64,000 nt of DNA from an uncultured Bacteroidota bacterium (lineage in GTDB: Bacteria > Bacteroidota > Bacteroidia > B-17B0 > Aurantibacillaceae): the NCBI GenBank assembly GCA_937868545.1, contig CALMMX010000078.1, positions 1 through 64,000 on the forward strand, written 5' to 3'. Positions within the stretch are counted from its first letter, which is position 1, and each line of letters begins with the position of its first letter. The notes below the pieces were generated by a model, which was not told where the DNA came from, did not search any database, and worked only from the letters and a program-made list of their open reading frames with translations. Shown here in pieces: positions 27,392-34,992 of this stretch. A program made the translations under genes and the position numbers.

Positions 27392-29209
27392 TTAATTATT
27401 AGTTTTTAATTCTGCAGCTGTCATCAACTCCTTAATGTATTTAACTGGTGCACTGCCGTAACTTAAAAATTTTTCGTGGAATTGTTTTAAGTTAAATTTA
27501 TCTCCTTGTTGTTGTTTTAATTCTTCTCTAAAATCATAAATTTCTTTGAAGCCAGTAAAATAAGAACATAATTGAACTTGAGTTACTGAAACTCTTTTCC
27601 ATTTACCTTCTGCTTCCGCTTGTTGTTGAAAGGCCTCGTCTACAAGTAAATGTATGGCATCTTCTTTACTTAAATTATTTACATGAACCCCATAATCTAA
27701 AATGGTGTTGCATGTTGTACGTAAATTCCATTTATAATACATTAACCACATTTCATCTTCAGGTTCCCCTGAGCCTGTCGAAGGGTTGTTGCCATAACCG
27801 TTTTCTAACATCATACGTTCTGTATATACCGCCCAACCTTCTACCATTGCGCCATTTCCAAAAATTGATTTTATTAAACTAGGAGATTGATTTGAATAAA
27901 TGAGTTGAGTGTAATGACCAGGAATTGCTTCGTGTATATTTAATATTTGTAATATATAATGGTTGTATTCTTTTAAATAACTTTCAATACGGTCTTTTTC
28001 CCAACCAGAAAAACTACCAACATTATAATACGTGTTTCCGTTTTTATCATAAGGTCCAGGTGATGAAATGGACGCACCTGCTACACCTGCCATGTATGCT
28101 GGTTCTTTGCGCACAACAAGTGGTTTAGACGGATCTAAATAAATTAAATTTTTGTCTTTAATAAATTTTACTAATGTTGGAATTTGATGTTCTATTTCAA
28201 CCTGAAAGGAATCTGCATTAACATGTTTTTCAGAAATTTTATCAATCACCATTTTTGTTAGCAATAATTTGTCTGTTGGCTTTGGTGTAAAGCCTTTTTT
28301 ACCAACTGTTAGTTTTTCTTTTTCTGTATAATACTTATCCCATAATTTATCTGCTAGTTCAAACATTTTTTTGTGAAGTTCAATTTTATGTTCAACCGCT
28401 TTTTTATAAATATCGTGTGCTGTGTAACTAGATTGAATATCATTTTCAAATTTTTTAGCATAAAGGTCTTTGCCAATTCTAAAACTTCGAGGTGTTTCAT
28501 TTTTTAAGTTTTTAAGAAAACCGACGTAGTCTTTAATTGCTGCCACTGCTTCTTTGGCACTAATCATAAACGCATCACGTATTTCTTTACTTGGATTATC
28601 TTTGTTTAATGCATTTACAAGGTCTTCTTCAAAAACAGAAATGCCCCCTAAATTTTGGTCAATTGCAAGTTGAGTATGTTCTATTGTTGGGTTTTTAATA
28701 TTTTGTTTTGCTGCTTCGTAAAATGATTTAACATGTTGCATTTTTAAATAAAAATTATGCAAGCGCATTGGCAAAGTATCATAATTATTGTTTAGTATTT
28801 CGGCAAAGCTTCCACAAACATTGTAATCAGAGGGGTTCCATTCGTATGATTTAAACTCATTGCTATACCATTGTGTTGATTTTAACTGTGACTCAATCAT
28901 CTGGAAATCAATTTTGTTATTATCAGATAATGAACTTAAGTCAAATTGCTTTAATGAATCTAAATGTTGAGAACAAAAACTTAATTCTTGTTTTCTTGCA
29001 GCTTGGTTAGGAATAACTAGCATACTATCATAATTATGATAACCTACACTACTTGCCCAGCCTGGATATTGTTTCCAAAGTGATAAAACAAAACGTTCTT
29101 TATAAGCATCAAATTGTTTGTCTTGGTTATTAGTTTTTTCTGATGTTGTTTTATCTCCACCACATGAAGCAAATAGGGTAACGATAGCAATGATTAATAG
29201 GTTTTTCAT
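27392..29209 (-). CDS. DUF885 family lipoprotein, predicted zinc metallopeptidase
   Basis: The protein has 605 residues with lipobox LFASC (Cys16). The zinc site is NIHEAIPGHYTQ (H426, E427, H432) with the following Glu in MVEGWAVYTE (E457). The family is related to thermolysin-like/DUF885 carboxypeptidases, with mixed helical architecture across the full length. The end has the usual EDAIHLLVDEAFQQQAEAEGKW region. An unusual feature is the residues PSTGSGEP (476-483). They are encoded by a REP-like sequence at 27762-27787 and look like an in-frame insertion just after ENGYGNN. The gene follows urocanate hydratase by 52 bp and precedes ACMSD by 6 bp. A role in peptide supply to the amino-acid catabolic genes is an inference. 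Confidence 0.85.
   Translation of the reverse strand: MKNLLIIAIVTLFASCGGDKTTSEKTNNQDKQFDAYKERFVLSLWKQYPGWASSVGYHNYDSMLVIPNQAARKQELSFCSQHLDSLKQFDLSSLSDNNKIDFQMIESQLKSTQWYSNEFKSYEWNPSDYNVCGSFAEILNNNYDTLPMRLHNFYLKMQHVKSFYEAAKQNIKNPTIEHTQLAIDQNLGGISVFEEDLVNALNKDNPSKEIRDAFMISAKEAVAAIKDYVGFLKNLKNETPRSFRIGKDLYAKKFENDIQSSYTAHDIYKKAVEHKIELHKKMFELADKLWDKYYTEKEKLTVGKKGFTPKPTDKLLLTKMVIDKISEKHVNADSFQVEIEHQIPTLVKFIKDKNLIYLDPSKPLVVRKEPAYMAGVAGASISSPGPYDKNGNTYYNVGSFSGWEKDRIESYLKEYNHYILQILNIHEAIPGHYTQLIYSNQSPSLIKSIFGNGAMVEGWAVYTERMMLENGYGNNPSTGSGEPEDEMWLMYYKWNLRTTCNTILDYGVHVNNLSKEDAIHLLVDEAFQQQAEAEGKWKRVSVTQVQLCSYFTGFKEIYDFREELKQQQGDKFNLKQFHEKFLSYGSAPVKYIKELMTAAELKTNN
27762..27787 (-). repeat. REP-like element inside the DUF885 coding sequence
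   Basis: On the minus strand the core reads CCTTCGACAGGCTCAGGGG, with CCCT/AGGG ends inverted around an 11-nt centre. This matches a short palindromic repeat family I recall as dispersed in Flavobacteria and many other bacteria (CCTTCGACAxGCTCAGG). Here it is in frame and encodes NPSTGSGEP. I saw one copy in this window. Confidence 0.6.
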
Positions 29210-29261
29210 ATTATATATGTTTGTACTAATGTGTTTAAATGTAAAATAGGAATTGTTTAGT

Positions 29262-31295
29262 TTAAAATAAATTATTTAAAATAGATTCGTCAACCAAATT
29301 AGCAACAGTAACTTTTAAGTTTGGAGTGCGTTCCATTTCGCGTTTAATTGCAAAGTTAGCTTCTTTGTTTCTGGCCCAAGCTCGTCGTGCTATTCCATTA
29401 TTAACGTCCCAAAACAACATTGATTTTAATTTTCTATCGGCATCGGCACTACCATCTAATACTAAACCAAATCCTCCATTAATTACTTCGCCCCAACCAA
29501 CACCACCGCCATTGTGTAAGCTTATCCATGTTGCGCCTCTAAAACCATCACCTACAAAATTTTGTACAGCCATATCAGCCGTATATTTTGAGCCATCGTA
29601 AATGTTTGATGTTTCGCGGTACGGAGAATCAGTTCCACTTACATCATGATGATCTCTACCTAAAACAACAGGTGCTGAAATTTCTTTATTAGCAATAGCT
29701 TTATTAATTGCCTCAGCAATTTTCACCCTACCTTCGCTATCAGCATACAAAATACGTGCTTGAGAACCTACAACTAAATTGTTTTTCATAGCATCTCTTA
29801 TCCAAACTATGTTGTCATTTAATTGAGGTTTAATTTCTTGTGGAGCAGTTTTGTATATTTCTTCTAATACATGTAATGCTATTTCATCTGTTTTACGTAA
29901 GTCGTTTTCGTTAGCACTAGTGCAAACCCATCTAAAAGGCCCAAATCCATAATCAAAACACATTGGCCCTAAAATATCTTGTACATAACTATTGTATTTA
30001 AATGTTGCGCCTGTTATACCACCATATGTTGCAGCTTCGGTTTTATAAACATTTCCTCCAGCTCTTCCAACCTCTAATAAAAAGGCATTACCATAATCAA
30101 AGAAATACATACCTTGAGAGGTTAGGGTATTTACAGCATTTATATGTCTTACTAACGTATCTTGAACTAGTTCTTTAAATTTAGTGGGGTTTGAAGCCAT
30201 TAACTCGTTACTTTCTTCTAAAGAAATACCAACGGGGTAATAACCACCAGCCCAAGGGTTGTGCAATGAAGTTTGATCAGAGCCTATATCAACTTTTATT
30301 CCTTCTTTTACTATTCTTTCCCATAAATCAACTATATTTCCTTGGTAAGCAATTGATACAGCTTCTTTATTTTTTTGTGCCTCTTTTACGCGTGGTATAA
30401 GTAAATCTAAATTCTCAAATACTTCATCTACCCAACCTTGAGATTTTCTTGTATTTACAGCTTTAGGATTAATTTCAGCAGTTATTGAAACTAGGCCAGC
30501 AATTTTAGCAGCTTTTGGCTGAGCACCACTCATACCGCCTAAGCCACAGGTAACAAATAATTTCCCTATTCTATCCTCTTCTGATTTTGACACTTTGCGT
30601 GCTGCATTCATAACTGTAATACAAGTACCATGAACAATACCTTGTGGACCAATATACATGAATGAACCAGCTGTCATTTGTCCATATTGAGTAACACCTA
30701 GAGCATTAAATTTTTCCCAATCATCTGGCTTACTATAATTTGGAATCATCATTCCGTTTGTTACAACAACTCTTGGTGCATCTTTATGCGAAGGGAATAA
30801 ACCCATAGAATGGCCACTATATAAAACCAAGGTTTGCTCATCAGTCATTGTCGCTAAGTATTGCATAGCAAGTAAATACTGTGCCCAATTTTGAAAAACC
30901 GCCCCATTACCACCGTATGTAATTAGTTCATGAGGGTGCTGTGCAACAGCATAATCTAAATTATTACTAAGCATGTGCATGATTGCGGCTGCCTGTATGC
31001 TTTGATGTGGATAATCGTGAATAGGACGAGCATATATTTTATAATCTGGACGAAAACGATACATGTATATTCTACCATAGGTTTTTAATTCTTCAGCAAA
31101 TTCTTTTGCCAGAACAGCATGATGTTTAGCATCAAAATAACGAAGCGCATTTTGTATTGCTAATTTTTTTTCTTCTACATTTAAAATATCTTTTCGTTTT
31201 GGAGCATGATTAATAGAACTCTCAAAAGGTTTAATTGAAGGTAGTTCATTTGGAATACCATTTAATATGTGTTGTTGAAATTGTATAGTGTTCAT
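29262..31295 (-). CDS. hutU: Urocanate hydratase, long form
   Basis: This enzyme converts urocanate to 4-imidazolone-5-propionate in histidine breakdown, using NAD+ as a catalytic cofactor. The start chosen is ATG at 31295 (677 residues), because the longer frame begins at a TTG. Landmarks include YGGNGAVFQNWAQYLLAMQYLA, GAGSFMYIGPQGIVHGT-like GSFMYIGPQGIVHGT, CGLGGMSGAQPKAAKIAG and DQTSLHNPWAGGYYP. The C-terminal part has GRDHHDVSGTDSPYRETS and SLHNGGGVGWGEVINGGFG. The length resembles animal urocanase (about 676) rather than the 555-residue pseudomonad form. No hutH, hutI or hutG is in the window. It lies 36 bp after the response regulator at 31332. Confidence 0.95.
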   Translation of the reverse strand: MNTIQFQQHILNGIPNELPSIKPFESSINHAPKRKDILNVEEKKLAIQNALRYFDAKHHAVLAKEFAEELKTYGRIYMYRFRPDYKIYARPIHDYPHQSIQAAAIMHMLSNNLDYAVAQHPHELITYGGNGAVFQNWAQYLLAMQYLATMTDEQTLVLYSGHSMGLFPSHKDAPRVVVTNGMMIPNYSKPDDWEKFNALGVTQYGQMTAGSFMYIGPQGIVHGTCITVMNAARKVSKSEEDRIGKLFVTCGLGGMSGAQPKAAKIAGLVSITAEINPKAVNTRKSQGWVDEVFENLDLLIPRVKEAQKNKEAVSIAYQGNIVDLWERIVKEGIKVDIGSDQTSLHNPWAGGYYPVGISLEESNELMASNPTKFKELVQDTLVRHINAVNTLTSQGMYFFDYGNAFLLEVGRAGGNVYKTEAATYGGITGATFKYNSYVQDILGPMCFDYGFGPFRWVCTSANENDLRKTDEIALHVLEEIYKTAPQEIKPQLNDNIVWIRDAMKNNLVVGSQARILYADSEGRVKIAEAINKAIANKEISAPVVLGRDHHDVSGTDSPYRETSNIYDGSKYTADMAVQNFVGDGFRGATWISLHNGGGVGWGEVINGGFGLVLDGSADADRKLKSMLFWDVNNGIARRAWARNKEANFAIKREMERTPNLKVTVANLVDESILNNLF

Positions 31296-31331
31296 GGGTA
31301 ATATAATTATGCTTTGAATATACAAAAAAAC

Positions 31332-31970
31332 TTACTTCTTCATTAAATCTCTGTATATATTAACAGCATCAACTTTATTATTAACATGTAGTTTAGTGTA
31401 TATGTTTTCAATATGTTTTCCTACTGTTTTGGTGCTAATAAAAAGTTTATCCGCAATTAATTTATAAGATAATCCAAGTGAAATTTGTTCTAATATTTCC
31501 AATTCTCTGTCTGATAAATTGTAATTTGTAATAGGTTGTTTTTTAGTGCTTATGAAATTAAAGTATTTTAATAGTTTTTGGGCAATACTTGGTGTTATTG
31601 GAGCGCCACCGTCTATTACGTCTTTTATAGCTTCTATAAGTTTTTGCGGTTTCTCGCTTTTTAATATGTATCCATTTGCTCCTAACATAATACTTTCAAT
31701 TATTGCCTCATCGTTATTTAGAACTGTATGCATTAAAACTTTAATTACAGGAAACTTTTCTTTAATATATTTTACAGATTCTATACCATTCATTTTAGGC
31801 ATCTGTATATCCATTATAATTAGTTGCGGCAATGAAACCTTAAGGCATTCCATTAATTCTAAGCCATTATGAGCAACAAACAACACTTTAAAATCTCCAA
31901 AAGAGGAAAGGATTTCTTCAAGCGTATTCGCTATTTGTTTATTATCTTCAACAATTGCTATAGTTGTCAT
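31332..31970 (-). CDS. NarL/LuxR-family response regulator
   Basis: The protein has 212 residues. The receiver domain has E8/D9 acidic residues and phosphoacceptor Asp54 in LIIMDIQMPKMNG, and the conserved Thr in VLMHTVLNNDE. The helix-turn-helix is SDRELEILEQISLGLSYKLIADKLFISTKTVGKHIENIYTKL. Its start abuts the stop of the sensor kinase (no gap), and urocanate hydratase follows 36 bp later. Sequence and architecture resemble the regulator at 23538, so the two systems are probably related by duplication. Because of the gene order, hutU and downstream genes are candidate co-transcribed or regulated targets. Confidence 0.95.
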   Translation of the reverse strand: MTTIAIVEDNKQIANTLEEILSSFGDFKVLFVAHNGLELMECLKVSLPQLIIMDIQMPKMNGIESVKYIKEKFPVIKVLMHTVLNNDEAIIESIMLGANGYILKSEKPQKLIEAIKDVIDGGAPITPSIAQKLLKYFNFISTKKQPITNYNLSDRELEILEQISLGLSYKLIADKLFISTKTVGKHIENIYTKLHVNNKVDAVNIYRDLMKK

Positions 31971-34910
31971 TTATAATTGTGCGGTTAGATTAATAGTTGT
32001 TCCACTTTCTTTCGAAGAATTTATTTCAAATTTAAAACCCGACTTTTGTGCTCTTTCATGCATATTATCTAAACCATAGTGTGCTTTTTTACGATGTGTA
32101 ACATCAAAACCAATTCCATCATCTATAATATTTGCAGTTAGTATTTTATCTAATTTTTTAATTTTTACTTGCAATGATTTACATTGTGAGTGTTTTAAAG
32201 CGTTGTTTGCAGCTTCTTGCACAATGCGATAAAACATTAATACTTGTTGAGGGTTAAAGTTATGGTTTTTGTCATAAGTAAACTCAAAATTAATATGAAC
32301 AAATTCATAGTTAGTTCGTAATTCAAATACAAGATCCTCAAATTTTTGCTTTAGTTTTATTAAATCTATTTCTGTAGTATTTAATGCCCAAATTGTTTCT
32401 CTAAGTTCCGAAAGTGTATTTCTGGCGTAATCTGATAAACGCTCTGCACTTTCTGCTTTTTGAGTTATTGTTATTTTATCAATACCTGAAATAAGCATGG
32501 AAATTTGCGAACCAATGTTGTCGTGTAAGTCTTTTGATATTCGATCTTTTTCTTCAAACACAGATTGTATAATTTTCATTTCAATTAATTGTTTTTTTAT
32601 TTTAATACGAGATATGTACCAAACAATATATACAATAAGAGTAATACAAAGAATTGAGCTTAAAACAATAAACCAAGTTGTTTTCCAAAATGGTGGACTA
32701 ACAATTAGAACTAATTCTGAACTTTGTTGCCAATTATATTCTGGCAATTCACCTTTTACATATAAATGATATTCGCCATAATTTAAGTTTGTAAATGTAA
32801 TGGGCTTTCCGTTTTCAAAACTTCGCCATTCATCATCAAAGCCTTTTAACTTATATTGAAGTTTTATTTTTTTATAATACCTAAAACTAGGAACATTAAA
32901 AGTTAATGATACAATTTTATCTGTGTATGTTAATGCGACAATGTTTGAAGGCTCAATTGTATCAGTATGATTTTTAAATATAGAAACTAAATTTAGATTT
33001 AATTTCTCGAGAAGATTGGAGTTTAAAACAACTTCGCTATTAAATGCTACTACTCCCGAATTACTACAAAAAAACAACTGATTCCCTTTTTGAAACGACC
33101 CATTTGTAATAAATTCAGGTGAAGAAACGGCTATTTCTTTTGTAAATTGTAACACATAATTATTGGGTTTAATACAATTAATACCATTGTTAGTGCTTGC
33201 CCAAACAACACCATTTAAATCAGTTTTTAAAGCTGCAATTACATTATTGCTTAATCCATTTAATTGATTAATTTGAGTAAACGAGTCGTTTCGAAAACGA
33301 TAAATACCATTGCCTAATGTGCCATACCAAACAATATTGTTTTGATTAATTACGACGTCAGTTATCATAATTTCACTTTGACTTTTGTATTTGAAATTTT
33401 TAAACGGCTTATTTTTTATACCTAGTTGTTCATTAAGTGTAATACTTCCGCTTGTACTATTTATGTAATAGTTATTCTCTTTATCAATAGTTGTATTAAA
33501 TATGTAATTACTAGTTAATATTGGTTTGCCATCAATAATTGTTTTTTTATCAAGATGGTAAATAATAGTATTGTTGGCATCTAAAATAAACACCCCCACG
33601 ATAGATGAAACTATAAGTTGATTTTTCGCATTTGATTTTATATCAAAAATGGTTGGAGATTTTTTTTGTAGTTCAATGTCAGCAAAACCTGAGTTTGCTA
33701 AACTAAATAATCCATTAGTTGTGCCTATATATAATTGATTTTGTTTGTAATGCAGTGCGGTAATTTTGTGATTATAAAAGGTATTGCATTTATAAACCCA
33801 TATGTCATTTTTTAAGTTAAATTCATCTATGCCATTACTTGTGCCTACAAATAGAGTACTATCATTTTTTAAACAACAACAATTAGATATGTATGGTTTG
33901 TTTTCTTCAGGTTTTATGATTTTAAATGGAATGGATTTTTCATCAAAAACACTTAAGCCTGAATTTGAATGTCCAATCCAGAGTAAACCATCATGAGTTA
34001 TACTGATGCTTAATATTTTATTTTCTGAAATAGAAAACGCATTAGAATCATGAGTTTTGTAAATATTAGTTAGTTTTTGATGATTATCAAACACAAAAAG
34101 TCCGTCATCGGTGCCAACATAATAGTGTTTTTTAAATTTTGTTATGCAATTAATTTTAGTGTTACTAAGTTGAGTTTTAAATAATTGATGCACGCTATCA
34201 TTTTGAATAGTATATAATTTATTGTTAGTAAGAATAATATATTCATCTTCACATTGAAATAATATGCGAGAATCAGCTTGTGCAAATTCACTTGCTTTTA
34301 TTTTTTTTTGTAATACACATTTATTTTTCTCTAAATTATATTTATAAATAGTGTCTTTTATTAATCCAACAAATTCATTTTGAACAATGTATGCTAAGGA
34401 AAAAACCGAATTGTTATTTAATACGTATTCTAATTTAGGCGATTTAGCAGACTGTTGTTGTTTATTTATTTTTAAGAACCTCCCACCAGAACTAAATACA
34501 ATGTTTTTTTGTGAATCAGTAAATAAATGCCATATAGAATTGTGTCCAAAGTGAATCCCTTTAATTGTATCCGTATTTAAAGTTAAAAATGTTTGCGTAG
34601 TAGAATTATATCTACAAATGTTGTTTCGTGTAGCAAACCAAATATTTTTTTCTGCATCTTCAACTGCTTTTAAAATAAAATTATCGGCCAGTTGCGAAGT
34701 GTTGTTTGCATAAATGGTTGTTATGTTTTTACCATCAAATTTATTTAAACCAAATTGAGTACCAATCCAATAGTATCCATTTTTATCTTTAATTACACTA
34801 TTCACTGAACTTTGAGATAAACCATCTTCCACTTTAATATGCGTAAACCTCATTTGAGATGCACCACAAATGGAGTACAAAGTGAAAAGTAATAATACCA
34901 CAAAACGCAT
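31971..34910 (-). CDS. Triple-tyrosine (Y_Y_Y) beta-propeller sensor histidine kinase, HisKA_3 type
   Basis: The protein has 979 residues with signal peptide MRFVVLLLFTLYSICGAS. Exported propeller repeats include NGYYWIGTQFGLNKFDG, KNIWFATRNNICRY, DGLLWIGHSNSGLSVFD and GVVWASTNNGINCI. A Y_Y_Y domain near 640-730 precedes one membrane helix (near 738-760, IVLSSILCITLIVYIVWYI). The phosphoacceptor is His796 in ISKDLHDNIGSQISM. The ATPase has QEAANNALKHSQCKS and DDGIGFD...HYGLDNM. It has the same order and nearly the same length as the kinase at 20581. An inverted repeat (34917-34938) lies 6 bp upstream of its ATG. Its stop abuts the start of the cognate regulator. Confidence 0.93.
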   Translation of the reverse strand: MRFVVLLLFTLYSICGASQMRFTHIKVEDGLSQSSVNSVIKDKNGYYWIGTQFGLNKFDGKNITTIYANNTSQLADNFILKAVEDAEKNIWFATRNNICRYNSTTQTFLTLNTDTIKGIHFGHNSIWHLFTDSQKNIVFSSGGRFLKINKQQQSAKSPKLEYVLNNNSVFSLAYIVQNEFVGLIKDTIYKYNLEKNKCVLQKKIKASEFAQADSRILFQCEDEYIILTNNKLYTIQNDSVHQLFKTQLSNTKINCITKFKKHYYVGTDDGLFVFDNHQKLTNIYKTHDSNAFSISENKILSISITHDGLLWIGHSNSGLSVFDEKSIPFKIIKPEENKPYISNCCCLKNDSTLFVGTSNGIDEFNLKNDIWVYKCNTFYNHKITALHYKQNQLYIGTTNGLFSLANSGFADIELQKKSPTIFDIKSNAKNQLIVSSIVGVFILDANNTIIYHLDKKTIIDGKPILTSNYIFNTTIDKENNYYINSTSGSITLNEQLGIKNKPFKNFKYKSQSEIMITDVVINQNNIVWYGTLGNGIYRFRNDSFTQINQLNGLSNNVIAALKTDLNGVVWASTNNGINCIKPNNYVLQFTKEIAVSSPEFITNGSFQKGNQLFFCSNSGVVAFNSEVVLNSNLLEKLNLNLVSIFKNHTDTIEPSNIVALTYTDKIVSLTFNVPSFRYYKKIKLQYKLKGFDDEWRSFENGKPITFTNLNYGEYHLYVKGELPEYNWQQSSELVLIVSPPFWKTTWFIVLSSILCITLIVYIVWYISRIKIKKQLIEMKIIQSVFEEKDRISKDLHDNIGSQISMLISGIDKITITQKAESAERLSDYARNTLSELRETIWALNTTEIDLIKLKQKFEDLVFELRTNYEFVHINFEFTYDKNHNFNPQQVLMFYRIVQEAANNALKHSQCKSLQVKIKKLDKILTANIIDDGIGFDVTHRKKAHYGLDNMHERAQKSGFKFEINSSKESGTTINLTAQL

Positions 34911-34916
34911 ATTTAA

Positions 34917-34938
34917 AAATAAGGAATTTTCCTTATTT
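34917..34938. promoter_or_regulatory. 22-bp perfect inverted repeat before the sensor-kinase start
   Basis: Arms AAATAAGGAA and TTCCTTATTT (10 bp each) flank a 2-bp centre, located between the divergent kinase (minus) and T9SS protein (plus) genes, 6 bp from the kinase ATG. On the minus-strand RNA it would be a hairpin followed by U residues. It could be a protein-binding operator or a hairpin in the leader. Nothing proves either. Confidence 0.5.
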
Positions 34939-34992
34939 CTTCTTTTAGTTGCTTGGATTATTTTTACTCACAAAATTTATATTTTATTAGTT

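Noticed and set aside
27762-27787. The DUF885 insertion as a sequencing or assembly error
   Set aside because: It keeps the frame exactly and matches a known type of dispersed repeat, so a real insertion is more likely than an error.
31296-31325. Longer urocanate hydratase start
   Set aside because: The upstream codon is TTG, and the added residues are unlike the family. ATG at 31295 is preferred.
34870-34992. Longer start for the T9SS protein at 34870
   Set aside because: It would overlap the divergent kinase start and has no signal peptide. MRNLLL at 34993 gives a perfect signal peptide.
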